From assembly GCA_029259675.1 (NCBI GenBank), contig JAJDES010000499.1, positions 1-10,127 of the forward strand: a DNA stretch of 10,127 bases, read 5' to 3'. Shown piece after piece: positions 1 through 7,370 of the stretch. Every line of letters begins with the position of its first letter. The stretch's first letter is position 1. Both the position numbers and the translations under genes were made by a program. The stretch comes from Planctomycetota bacterium. Lineage in GTDB: Bacteria; Planctomycetota; UBA1135; GCA-002686595. The notes below the pieces were generated by a model. That model was not told the DNA's origin. It saw only the letters and a list, made by a program, of their open reading frames with translations, and searched no databases.

Positions 1-423
1 TACAGCGTCTTGCTCTTCGCGGCCGGAGTGTCCTTCGGATACTTCATGATGATTCCCTACGCGATGTACTACCTGGGCATCGCCTACGACCCGGCCGTCC
101 TGAAGACTCAATTCCGGCTGCAGGACTACTTCTCGCTCGTCACGGCCCTTTGCCTGGCCCTGGCCGTGGTTTTTCAATTGCCGGTCGTGATGACATTCTT
201 TGCTCGCATCGGCCTGGTGGAGCCCGCCACGCTGGCTCGCTTTCGCGGCCACTTCATCATCGGCTCCTTTGTGCTGGCGGCCGTTCTCACGCCCCCCGAC
301 CCCTTCACTCAGTGCCTGTTGGCCGTGCCGATGATGCTTTTGTTCCAGATCGGCCTGTGGGCATCCAAGATTGCTGCCAGGCCGCGCAGCATTCCCGATC
401 TGGGCGAAGATCCCTCTGCATGA
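1..423 (+). CDS. tatC: Sec-independent protein translocase subunit TatC (3' part)
   Basis: Core membrane subunit of the twin-arginine translocase, which recognises Tat signal peptides and exports folded proteins across the inner membrane. The reading frame is open from the window's left edge, so the 5' end is missing; 140 residues are visible. They align with the second half of E. coli TatC from TM3 on: a Gly-x-x-Phe-x-Tyr-Phe segment, then FQLPVV in TM4 (E. coli has FEVPV, so the usual Glu is Gln here), then the diagnostic LTPPDPFTQ loop between TM5 and TM6, and a closing TM6 (about residues 105-120) with a short basic, then acidic, cytoplasmic tail. The stop overlaps the cinA start as ATGA, suggesting co-transcription and translational coupling. 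The LTPPD loop makes the family assignment secure. Confidence 0.95.
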   Translation, partial: YSVLLFAAGVSFGYFMMIPYAMYYLGIAYDPAVLKTQFRLQDYFSLVTALCLALAVVFQLPVVMTFFARIGLVEPATLARFRGHFIIGSFVLAAVLTPPDPFTQCLLAVPMMLLFQIGLWASKIAARPRSIPDLGEDPSA

Positions 424-1694
424 CGAAGCGGGAAGCACCTCTGCGGGCCGCGATTGTGGCCGTCGGCGATGAGCTCCTGCGCGGAGCCCACCCCGATCTG
501 AACTCGCCGGTCTTGGGCGGCGTGCTCTTGGATTCGGGCGTGGAGCTCGCGCGCGCGGTTGTTTGCGGCGATGACGAAGATGAATTGTCGCAGCTGATGG
601 CGGAGCTGATGCGGACCTACGACTACGTGTTTACGTCCGGGGGCTTGGGCCCGACCTTGGACGACATCACGCGCCACGCCGCCGCGCGCGCATTGGGCGC
701 ACGGTTGGAGCTTTCCGATGCGGCTCTTGAGCAAGTGCGCGTGCATTGGTCGCGCCGGCAACTGGAGATGCCCGCCAGCAATGAGCGCCAGGCTTTGGTT
801 CCCGCCGGCAGTCATGTGATCGCCAACGCGGTCGGAACGGCGCCGGGCTTTCGCGCGCAAAAAGACGGGCATTGGCTGATCTGCATGCCCGGCCCGCCCT
901 CGGAGTTTGCGTCCATGTTGAAGCTGGAACTGCAACCTTGGCTCGAATCGAGTTTGGGCTGCGCGCGACCCGAGGAGCACAAGTTGCACCTCTACGGCTT
1001 GTCCGAAAGCGTCTTCGCCGAAATGGCCGACGCATGGATGGACCGATCGGCCAATCCGCGCATGGGCGTAACGGCCAAGGCCGGCCACCTCAGCGTCTAC
1101 CTCCGCGCCCAGGGTATGGACAGGGCCCAAGCTCGGCAATTGCTTCGGGGACGCGTGGAGGCCTTCCGGGCGCGCTTTGAGCGGCATCTTTTCGGCGAGG
1201 GGGCGGACGATCGCTTGGAGCGAGTGATCGTCGCGCGCTTGGCCCAGCGGGGACTGACGGTGACCAGCGCAGAGTCCTGCACGGGCGGCATGATCAGCGC
1301 GCGACTGACGGATGTGCCCGGCAGCAGCGCCGTCTTCCACGAGGGCCGAGTGACTTACGCCAATTCGGCCAAGACCAAGCTTCTGGGGGTTCCCGCGGAG
1401 CTTCTGGAGCGCCACGGCGCCGTTTCCATCGAAGTGGCCGAGGCCATGGCCCGCGGAGCACAGTCGGCGAGCGGAGCTGATTTGGCGCTGTCGGTCACGG
1501 GTGTGGCCGGCCCCGACGGGGGCTCGCCCGAAAAGCCGGTGGGGCTGGTGATCTTCGGTTTGGCCACGGAGCAGGAATGCATCTCCTTCGCGCGCCAGTT
1601 TCCCAATCTCGGCCGCGATTGGATTCGCGCCGCGGCCACCAACTATGGGCTCTACGCCATTTGGAACCAGCTCGAAGGCCGCCGGCCCAGCTGA
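420..1694 (+). CDS. cinA: CinA family protein (MoCF-binding-like domain + NMN deamidase domain)
   Basis: Competence/damage-inducible protein CinA, 424 residues, the usual full two-domain length. Residues 9-170 form the molybdopterin-binding-like domain (COG1058), with GDELL at 16-20, the signature SGGLGPTLDDITR at 73-85, and MPGPPSEF at 156-163. A linker region leads to the C-terminal PncC-type domain (about 265-415), with AESCTGG at 284-290, YANSAKTKLLGV at 313-324 and TGVAGPDGGS at 360-369. In characterised homologues the C-terminal domain deamidates nicotinamide mononucleotide (NAD salvage) and the N-terminal domain hydrolyses ADP-ribose; both motif sets are intact here. The frame is open much further upstream, but ATG 420 is chosen because it overlaps the tatC stop by 4 bases and gives the family's normal N-terminus. 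No strong Shine-Dalgarno is seen, which fits coupling to tatC. Confidence 0.95.
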   Translation: MTKREAPLRAAIVAVGDELLRGAHPDLNSPVLGGVLLDSGVELARAVVCGDDEDELSQLMAELMRTYDYVFTSGGLGPTLDDITRHAAARALGARLELSDAALEQVRVHWSRRQLEMPASNERQALVPAGSHVIANAVGTAPGFRAQKDGHWLICMPGPPSEFASMLKLELQPWLESSLGCARPEEHKLHLYGLSESVFAEMADAWMDRSANPRMGVTAKAGHLSVYLRAQGMDRAQARQLLRGRVEAFRARFERHLFGEGADDRLERVIVARLAQRGLTVTSAESCTGGMISARLTDVPGSSAVFHEGRVTYANSAKTKLLGVPAELLERHGAVSIEVAEAMARGAQSASGADLALSVTGVAGPDGGSPEKPVGLVIFGLATEQECISFARQFPNLGRDWIRAAATNYGLYAIWNQLEGRRPS

Positions 1695-1714
1695 CCGAGG
1701 GTGCCGGCAGCTGA
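1681..1714. repeat. Imperfect direct repeat across the cinA stop
   Basis: GCCGGC-CC-AGCTGA (1681-1694, ending in the cinA stop) recurs as GCCGGCAGCTGA at 1703-1714. The two CAGCTG palindromes (1688-1693 and 1708-1713) can also pair as a 6-bp stem with a 14-base loop. No T-tract follows, so this is at best a weak transcription end for tatC-cinA. Confidence 0.3.
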
Positions 1715-1822
1715 GCCTCCAAAATTCCGATCCGTCAGTCCGTGTTGCCGTTTGCGGGCGGCCGAGGGCGATTCGAGCCGACTTTGTTGAGCGCGAGTCC
1801 AGGGAAAGCGGGAAACTGTCGA

Positions 1823-1851
1823 TTGCACCGCCCAGGGGCCATTGTTATGGT
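1823..1851 (+). promoter_or_regulatory. Putative sigma-70-type promoter of tRNA-Gln
   Basis: A -35-like TTGCAC (1823-1828) is separated by exactly 17 bases from a -10-like TATGGT (1846-1851). The -10 is preceded by TG plus one base (1843-1845), an extended -10 element. Predicted transcription would start about 1858, only some 8 bases before the mature tRNA, and the GC-rich stretch after the -10 resembles the discriminator of stable-RNA promoters. Matches are partial (3/6 and 4/6), so the call rests on spacing, the extended element and position. Confidence 0.5.
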
Positions 1852-1865
1852 TCCCGCCCTTCAGT

Positions 1866-1940
1866 TACCCCGTGGTGTAATTGGCAACACAACTGGTTTT
1901 GGTCCAGTCATTTCAGGTTCGAGTCCTGGCGGGGTAACCA
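1866..1940 (+). tRNA. tRNA-Gln (anticodon TTG)
   Basis: A complete cloverleaf can be folded by hand. Acceptor stem TACCCCG (1866-1872) pairs with CGGGGTA (1930-1936) in 7 perfect pairs. D-stem GTGT/ACAC is at 1875-1878 and 1887-1890. Anticodon stem ACTGG/CCAGT (1892-1896 and 1904-1908) encloses the loop TTTTGGT, with anticodon TTG at 1899-1901. The T-arm TCAGG-TTCGAGT-CCTGG follows at 1913-1929. Discriminator A is at 1937 and CCA is genomically encoded at 1938-1940. TTG reads CAA, and CAG by wobble. The gene stands alone between cinA and a convergent operon, with its own promoter candidate just upstream. Confidence 0.97.
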
Positions 1941-1963
1941 CTCTCTCATCGCGCGCGCAAACA

Positions 1964-1993
1964 GCCGAGTTCGCGTTATTCACGAATATCGGC
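1964..1993 (+). terminator. Stem-loop after tRNA-Gln, possible terminator
   Basis: Two stacked stems: GCCGA (1964-1968) with TCGGC (1989-1993), and inside it TTCG (1970-1973) with CGAA (1983-1986), closing a 9-base loop. It lies 24 bases past the tRNA 3' end, a fitting place for a terminator or processing signal, but no T-run follows, so intrinsic termination is uncertain. Confidence 0.3.
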
Positions 1994-2054
1994 GGCCCCA
2001 GGGATCGCGCGTGCCGCGCTTGAATCCTGCGCCCGGCTATTTCGGCAGGAGCGA

Positions 2055-2137
2055 ACTCCACTTCGATGGAGTGTCAGCCTGAGGGCTACCGGGCGGCATG
2101 AGCCGGCGACGGCTGGGAGTTGAGCAACCGTGCTCAA
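2055..2137. other. Series of four small stem-loops between tRNA-Gln and the convergent operon
   Basis: Four consecutive perfect inverted repeats are visible: ACTCCA/TGGAGT (2055-2072, 6-base loop), AGCC/GGCT (2076-2087), AGCCG/CGGCT with a GNRA-type GCGA tetraloop (2101-2114), and TTGAGC/GCTCAA (2120-2137, 6-base loop). A palindrome GAACCGGTTC follows at 2170-2179. No credible gene lies in 1941-2197. On the minus strand this is directly downstream of the operon's last stop, so it could be its 3' untranslated region or transcription end. Each stem is short and could arise by chance in GC-rich DNA. Confidence 0.3.
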
Positions 2138-2197
2138 GCTTTGGGGCATTGGAGCGGAGGACAGCTCCAGAACCGGTTCCCTAGAGCCGGTGCCGAC

Positions 2198-3772
2198 TCA
2201 TTGTTCGTCCTCACCGATGTAGCCGCTGCTCGTGAGGTCTTCAATCAGGTCCTCGGGCATCTCTTCGCCGCTGATGCGTTCCAACTTCTGCGCCGCTGCA
2301 TCAAGTTCTGACCAAGTTGTGCGCGCGCTTTGGATGCGGTCGTCGCCTTGGGTGGGTCCGACTTGTCGCCCCTGGCGCTCCAGGGGATCGCCGGCCAGAT
2401 CAAAGAACCACGTGCGCACTTCCGGATTGTCTTCCGGCTCGCGAATGACCTTGTGGTCGGGAGCGCGCAGGCCGCGCATTTGAGCTTCCCAAACTTTGGC
2501 TTCCTCGCCGCGACCGCCGCGCAGGAAGGTCAGTTCCATGGGCAAATTGCGCTCCTCCAATGAGCCGTCAAAGCTGGGCTTCAGGCTGCGTCCCCACATC
2601 TCCTGCGGCGCGGGAATGCGGCAAATGTCGAGCACAGTCGGCGCGAGATCGACAATGCCGACCAGGTCATCCACCACACGACCGGCGGGGATGTTTGCGG
2701 GCCAGCGCATGATCAGGGGCACGTGCACGACTTCTTCATAGAGCGTGTTGTTGTGCCCGAAGGCGCCGTGCTCCATGAACTCATCGCCGTGATCGGATGT
2801 GAACACCACCAGCGTGTCATCCAAGCGCCCGGCGGCTTCGAGCCTATTCAACATCTGCCCGATGTTGTGGTCGGTGAAAAGGATTTCCGCATCGTAGAGA
2901 GCCTTGATGCGCAGGATGTCGCGTTCGCTGGGCGGAGGCGTTCGGCGGTGCAAGTCGTGCACACCCTGGCCGTGAATTTCTCCGGTGTAAGCGGGATCGA
3001 AGCGATCGTATTCTTGCGGGGCCGAATAGTCGTAGTGCACATCCCACATGTGCACGAAGGCGAAGAAGGGCTCCTCTGCGCTCAAATCGCCTACGAAGTC
3101 ATCAAAGGCTTTGACGATCGCCTGGCCCGTGGTGCCTTCGTGCGATCCGTCGTGGATGTTGCGCAGGGCCTCGCGTTGCTCTCCGACCTGCTCAGCAGAC
3201 TTGCCGTCGGGTCGCACAAACACATCGGGATCGGCGACGACACTGGTGCTGCAGTCCACGTATTGATCGAAGCCGCGATCAAATCCGTAGAAGGGGTGCA
3301 AATTGGGTCCGGACCAGATTCCGTGCGTGCGCCAACCGGCCTGCCGAAAGCTCTCGGCCAACGTCGTTCGGGAGGGGTGCAGGCGATCCCCCAGGGCTCG
3401 CACACCGTGCAAGGCGTTGGGCAAACCGGTCAGCATCGCCATGTGCGACGGCAGGGTCCAGCTGGTGGTGCTCACCGCTTGGGTGTAGCGCGTGCCTTCG
3501 CGCGCCAGCAAGCGATCGATGTTGGGGGTCGTGGCGACATCGGGCTTGGTCGCACTCTTGTAGCCGTAGCAAGACAGGTGGTCGGCGCGCAGGCTGTCAA
3601 CGCTGATGAAAAGCACGCCGCGCGGGGTGGCGGGCTCGCTGCAGCCCCAAAGGCTCGACATGCACAGGACGCAGCCCAGCGCGAAGGCCAGGCGGGCGCT
3701 TTTGATCGAATAACCTCCCGGGCGAACATTGGGACTCAAAGGGCGCGGGATCCGGTCCACTCTATTGCTCAT
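2198..3772 (-). CDS. Sulfatase-fold lipoprotein 1, Thr at the nucleophile position (last gene of operon)
   Basis: Predicted envelope lipoprotein of the sulfatase/alkaline phosphatase superfamily, 524 residues from ATG 3772. A hydrophobic stretch (28-43) ends in LWGC, with Cys44 as likely lipidated residue. Then come the first metal-ligand motif SVDSLRAD (Asp59), the active-site segment TLPSHMAMLTG (106-116), HMWDVHYDY (241-249), YDAEILFTDHNIG (293-305) and SDHGDEF (Asp327, His328) with His335 and His340, and a C-terminal SSGYIG end shared with its neighbours. Canonical sulfatases have C/S-x-P-x-R; here it is T-L-P-S-H, so formylglycine cannot form and Thr106 is the predicted nucleophile. The substrate is unknown. 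The start is doubtful: ATG 3772 lacks a Shine-Dalgarno, whereas GGGAGG (3719-3714) precedes in-frame ATC 3706. The gene lies 108 bases after the membrane-protein gene. Confidence 0.9.
   Translation of the reverse strand: MSNRVDRIPRPLSPNVRPGGYSIKSARLAFALGCVLCMSSLWGCSEPATPRGVLFISVDSLRADHLSCYGYKSATKPDVATTPNIDRLLAREGTRYTQAVSTTSWTLPSHMAMLTGLPNALHGVRALGDRLHPSRTTLAESFRQAGWRTHGIWSGPNLHPFYGFDRGFDQYVDCSTSVVADPDVFVRPDGKSAEQVGEQREALRNIHDGSHEGTTGQAIVKAFDDFVGDLSAEEPFFAFVHMWDVHYDYSAPQEYDRFDPAYTGEIHGQGVHDLHRRTPPPSERDILRIKALYDAEILFTDHNIGQMLNRLEAAGRLDDTLVVFTSDHGDEFMEHGAFGHNNTLYEEVVHVPLIMRWPANIPAGRVVDDLVGIVDLAPTVLDICRIPAPQEMWGRSLKPSFDGSLEERNLPMELTFLRGGRGEEAKVWEAQMRGLRAPDHKVIREPEDNPEVRTWFFDLAGDPLERQGRQVGPTQGDDRIQSARTTWSELDAAAQKLERISGEEMPEDLIEDLTSSGYIGEDEQ
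3704..3719 (-). promoter_or_regulatory. Strong Shine-Dalgarno in front of an in-frame ATC codon
   Basis: On the minus strand GGGAGG (3719-3714) is followed after 7 bases by ATC (3706-3704), codon 23 of the lipoprotein frame that opens at ATG 3772. Starting there would give Met-Lys-Ser-Ala-Arg followed by a hydrophobic core and the LWGC lipobox, with the modified Cys at residue 22, an ideal lipoprotein signal peptide. No ATG, GTG or TTG lies in frame between this Shine-Dalgarno and the hydrophobic core. The other in-frame choices (ATG 3772, GTG codon 5, TTG codon 12) show no comparable ribosome binding site. Confidence 0.5.
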
Positions 3773-3880
3773 GGGGGCAGTCTACGGCCAGGGGAGCAGC
3801 GTGCGAGAGCGCGTGCCGGAGAGACCCCAATTGAAGCGCTGCGCTGGGTTGAGTTTGCGCTGTCGCTGGGGCCGCGGCGC

Positions 3881-5749
3881 TTATTCCGCCAGCGTGTGTT
3901 GGCGCAGGGCCTCGCGATAACCGACTTGCATGGGCTCGCGCATGTCGGCCGGGGCGGCGGCCATGAATTCCTCCGCTCCGACGGGATCCAAGCGAAAGCC
4001 CAGGTACACGCGCCAGCCGAAGCCCCGCAAGTATCTCGTGTCGAGGGAATCGCGCAGGGCCAGCTCGTCCCTTTCCTCGACCAGGAATGCGGGCCGGATG
4101 CGCATGCGCGGTCCGCGTCGGCCCACAGCTTCACGCAAGATCGGGTGGATCTCGGTTGGGAAGAATTTCAAGGCGCCCAGGGCCGCATCCACATCGCCGG
4201 TGCGCTGGACCAAGTAGGGGCCGAGGCCCAACAGCGCGCGCTGATAGTCTTCACGACCCAGGCTCTTCAAAATGCCCAGTACGGCTTGGGGCGAGAGCGC
4301 GGACTTTTCAAAGAGAGATGCAGTCGCGCCGGCCAACAGAAGTTCCGCCTGGGGCTCGTCGAAAGAGGTCAAGATTGTCAAGCGAGCTCCGGGGTCCTGG
4401 TCCAAGTGTTCCTGGAACTTCGCGAAGTACTCGGGATAGGTGTAGCCCTTGGTTTGCAGCAGAAGTTCAAGGTTCTTGCCCATGCGTTCGGGACTTCCGG
4501 CCCGCACGCACTCTTTGAGTCCGAGCGCTCCGTCGAGCAAGAGCAAGCTCGACAGCGCAACGCCAAGAACGCGGGCGAAGCCGCCCAACCCGATGCCCTT
4601 GGCCAGTGCGGCGGCCGCCAACACGCTGCCGAGGCACCAAAAGGGAGTGAAGCGCTGCAGCAAGAAGTGGTGCTTGACGGCACCGACTTGGAAGGAGCTG
4701 AAAAGGTAGATGACGCCGAAAAAGAGCATGTACCCGGCCAGGGCTTTTGTGGCCAGGGCCGCGCTCGAACCTTTGCGTTGTTTCCAAAACAAAAGTACGG
4801 CAACGAAGGGCAAAGCCAAGCGAGCGCACAGGGCCGCGCATTCCAATCCGTTTTTGTCAGCGAATAGCGAATCGAGCGTCAGGCGCACATTATCGAGCTT
4901 GGATGCAAAGCTCGCGCTGCTTTCCTCGCCGCCGATTAGCGGGCTGCCGTGTATGTCGAAGATGGCGCTGCCGGCGAAAGTCCACATGGCAAAGAGCGGC
5001 AGGAGACCGACTAGGCCCGCAATGCACAAGGGAGCGCATTGCCTCCAAAAGGCGGGCAAACGCCAGATTAGGAGCAATCCTAAGAAACCGACCGCGGGCA
5101 AATTCTGATACCCGAAGAAGATGCCGAGGCCGGCTATGGAGCCCAGCGCCAAGGCGCGTTTGGGTGCCAGGGCGCGATCCCGGAGCACCGCGAGCCCCAG
5201 GGCAAAGGTGGCCAGCAGGAACAGCGAAGACTCGTAGTGGATGCCGAGGTTGAGCAGCGAAATCTTCTGGAAGCCGACCGGTGCGAGCGCGAATAGCAAT
5301 CCGAACAGGAAGGCCGCCAGCCGGCCGAAGTGTTTTTGGACCAGCAGGAAGCCGGCGCTCAAGATGCCGAAATTGAAGAGTAGGGAGACGAGCTTGTGGG
5401 CCAGCAGATTCTCTCCCAAGACGGCAAAGACCAAGGCCGTCAGGTGACTGATGGCGATGCCGCCGCCCTCGTAGTAGTGGTAGGCCAGTTGGTAGTGCGG
5501 CACAGGCAGCGAGTCCAGGATGCCCTTGGCCGCCGTGCCCTTCTCCAGCTCTTCGCCATAGAAGAAAACATCGGCCAGACTCAGGACGAGTGCGGCCTTG
5601 ACCGCGAAGGTGAACAGCAAGAGGCCGAAAAGAATCCAACCCGCGTGAACACGCGCCCCGTTCCCGGGCGCCACGCCGGCCTCATTGCCGAGTGACGCTG
5701 CGCTATGAGCGTTATCCGCCTGCGACGGTTCCACATTCGGTGACTGCAA
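3881..5749 (-). CDS. Multipass membrane protein, GT-C glycosyltransferase-like, with soluble C-terminal region
   Basis: Integral inner-membrane protein of 622 residues; the exact family is not recognised. About 11-12 hydrophobic segments can be seen, roughly at 38-60, 98-115, 118-137, 142-160, 172-190, 200-232, 239-260, 308-322, 332-352, 366-384 and 390-410. The first loop carries FFYGEELEKG (62-71) with paired acidic residues, in the place where GT-C polyprenyl-phosphate-sugar transferases have a catalytic acidic motif. Residues 411-622 form a soluble, charged region without recognised motifs. GT-C-like architecture suggests transfer of a sugar from a lipid carrier on the periplasmic side, but this is inference. 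The start is TTG at 5749, immediately after the TGA of the upstream sulfatase-fold gene, with a weak GGGG 6 bases before it; this indicates translational coupling. It is flanked on both sides by sulfatase-fold lipoprotein genes of the same operon. Confidence 0.8.
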   Translation of the reverse strand: MQSPNVEPSQADNAHSAASLGNEAGVAPGNGARVHAGWILFGLLLFTFAVKAALVLSLADVFFYGEELEKGTAAKGILDSLPVPHYQLAYHYYEGGGIAISHLTALVFAVLGENLLAHKLVSLLFNFGILSAGFLLVQKHFGRLAAFLFGLLFALAPVGFQKISLLNLGIHYESSLFLLATFALGLAVLRDRALAPKRALALGSIAGLGIFFGYQNLPAVGFLGLLLIWRLPAFWRQCAPLCIAGLVGLLPLFAMWTFAGSAIFDIHGSPLIGGEESSASFASKLDNVRLTLDSLFADKNGLECAALCARLALPFVAVLLFWKQRKGSSAALATKALAGYMLFFGVIYLFSSFQVGAVKHHFLLQRFTPFWCLGSVLAAAALAKGIGLGGFARVLGVALSSLLLLDGALGLKECVRAGSPERMGKNLELLLQTKGYTYPEYFAKFQEHLDQDPGARLTILTSFDEPQAELLLAGATASLFEKSALSPQAVLGILKSLGREDYQRALLGLGPYLVQRTGDVDAALGALKFFPTEIHPILREAVGRRGPRMRIRPAFLVEERDELALRDSLDTRYLRGFGWRVYLGFRLDPVGAEEFMAAAPADMREPMQVGYREALRQHTLAE

Positions 5750-7303
5750 TCAGTACCCCAGGGCGTCAAGGGCTCGCAAGCTTTCGGGGTCGCCCCGCTC
5801 CAGCTCCTCGCGTTGCCGTTGCAACAGATGGGCGAGTTCACCGAAGTTTTCTTCTGCGGCGGTGAAGCGCTCAAGTTCGCGGCGCAGGATTTCAAGCGGA
5901 GCCCCGAAGGGCGGCGCATCGATCACATTGTTGGTCTCCCCTGGATCTTGGGCGAGTCCGTAGAGCTCTTCGGTCAGCACCACCAACTCCGTTGCCGCTC
6001 CCAGCCGGGGTCGCGCGAAACGTTGAATCAACTTCCAATCGCCCATGCGCACGGACTTGTGCTGAACGGTGCCTTCATTGTCCAGGCGCTCAATCTTTTC
6101 GCTGAAGACGGGGTGTCCCGCTGCACTGTCCTTCGCGACCAAATGGGCGCGCGAAACTCCAGCTGGAATACTTGCCGGGCGGCCGGGCGGGCGCGGAAGG
6201 GGGTCAAGCCGAACCAAATCCAGGATCGTGGGAGCCAAATCAACGAGTGAAATGTCCCCGTGGCGCAGACCCCGCTTGGATGCTTGGGGATGCGCTTTGT
6301 GCAAACGCATGATCAGCGGGACGCGGCAGGTATTCTCATAGGTGTAGAACCCGTGTTCGAACCAGTCGCGATGTTCGCCCAAGCTTTCGCCGTGGTCGGC
6401 CGTGATCACCACCAAGGTGTTGTCTTTTTGACCGGACGCTTCCAGGGCCGCCAAGAGCCGACCGATTTCGGTATCGACGTAATGCACTTCACCGTCGTAC
6501 AAGTTGCGAATGTGGCTGACGCTGACCAATTCATCGCCGCGGCGCGTTTCGGGCGGAATGTTGTAGTTTGCTAAGCGCGGCCGATGAATCGGGTGCGGCG
6601 GCAAATCGCGAAAGTCGGGCAGGAACTCATCCTCGGATTCAAATACTCGATGGGCCTCGGGCGGTGAGTAGAGGCCGTGCGGGTCCATGTAGTGCACCCA
6701 AGCAAACCAGGGCTTGCGCGTGTTTTCTGCAGCGGAGGGCGCCGTTGAGCGGGCTTCCAAACCAATCGTGTCGATGGCCGCGTCGGTCAAGGATCCCGCG
6801 GTGCGCTGTGGCGCATCGTGGGGCGGAACGCCGACTCGGTCTGGCAGTTTCTCGACCCAGGTTGCGAAGCCCCGCTTCAGCCCTGAGTTTTCGTCCTTCA
6901 AGACCCAATTGCCGATCAAGCCAAAGGTGTTGTAGCCGGCGGAACGAAAAGCATCCGGCAAGAGTTTCGGCCGCTTGTCCAGCGGTGAGGCGAGGTCGCG
7001 CACACCGTGTTCGTGGGGATAAAGTCCGGTCAAAAGGGACGCCACGGCGGGCGTCGTCTTGGCCCGCGGGGTTTGGCAGTGGGTGAAGAGCAAACCTTCG
7101 GCCGCCAGGGCATCCAGGACCGGTGTCGTTTCGCGCTCGTATCCGGCGGCGGAGATGCGATCCGCGCGCAGGGTGTCGATCGTGACCAGCAGCACATTGG
7201 GTCGCTCGGGCTGGCGAGCGCAGCCGGCCAGGAGTGTAGCCACGCAAATCAATCCGAGCGGGAGCGAGGCCGAGGGGGCGACGTTGGGTTCGAAGCGTTT
7301 CAT
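5750..7303 (-). CDS. Sulfatase-fold lipoprotein 2, Thr at the nucleophile position (first gene of operon)
   Basis: Predicted lipoprotein of the sulfatase/alkaline phosphatase superfamily, 517 residues. The signal peptide is textbook: Met-Lys-Arg start, hydrophobic core, lipobox LLAGC with Cys28. Motifs in order: TIDTLRAD (Asp43), TTPAVASLLTG (83-93) followed by LYPHEHGV, WVHYMDPHG (202-210), YDGEVHYVDTEIG (269-281), TADHGESLGEH (Asp303, His304, His311), CRVPLIM (326-332) and a C-terminal LDALGY end. The sulfatase C-x-P-x-R is replaced by T-T-P-A-V, so Thr83 sits at the nucleophile position and the Arg is Val. A nearby Cys76 is outside the motif register. Such Thr-bearing members cannot form formylglycine; phosphodiesterase or phosphotransferase activity is more plausible, with unknown substrate. 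No clear Shine-Dalgarno precedes ATG 7303. It leads the operon and diverges from a third paralogue. Confidence 0.9.
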   Translation of the reverse strand: MKRFEPNVAPSASLPLGLICVATLLAGCARQPERPNVLLVTIDTLRADRISAAGYERETTPVLDALAAEGLLFTHCQTPRAKTTPAVASLLTGLYPHEHGVRDLASPLDKRPKLLPDAFRSAGYNTFGLIGNWVLKDENSGLKRGFATWVEKLPDRVGVPPHDAPQRTAGSLTDAAIDTIGLEARSTAPSAAENTRKPWFAWVHYMDPHGLYSPPEAHRVFESEDEFLPDFRDLPPHPIHRPRLANYNIPPETRRGDELVSVSHIRNLYDGEVHYVDTEIGRLLAALEASGQKDNTLVVITADHGESLGEHRDWFEHGFYTYENTCRVPLIMRLHKAHPQASKRGLRHGDISLVDLAPTILDLVRLDPLPRPPGRPASIPAGVSRAHLVAKDSAAGHPVFSEKIERLDNEGTVQHKSVRMGDWKLIQRFARPRLGAATELVVLTEELYGLAQDPGETNNVIDAPPFGAPLEILRRELERFTAAEENFGELAHLLQRQREELERGDPESLRALDALGY

Positions 7304-7370
7304 TCTGGATGGGATTCACACGGCGCCGATTCCAGCACGCCGATTCTCCGCAGAAAGGGGATAGCGGCCA

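Noticed and set aside
309..1415. Minus-strand frame of 368 codons opposite cinA
   Set aside because: Antisense to a well-recognised gene, with no plausible product.
1645..2082. Small frames (up to 145 codons) across the tRNA-Gln region
   Set aside because: They run through a complete tRNA and the cinA end, with no recognisable product.
2723..4867. Very long plus-strand frame (714 codons) opposite the two minus-strand genes
   Set aside because: It is antisense to the C-terminal third of the membrane protein and most of sulfatase-fold gene 1, whose motifs are clear. Its product has no recognisable domain and a His/Gln/Val-rich composition typical of antisense frames in GC-rich genes.
7059..7078. 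CQTPR sequence at Cys76-Arg80 of sulfatase-fold protein 2 as a formylglycine site
   Set aside because: The register is wrong: Pro is at +3 and Arg at +4, not C-x-P-x-R, and it lies 7 residues ahead of the true motif position defined by the downstream LLTG.
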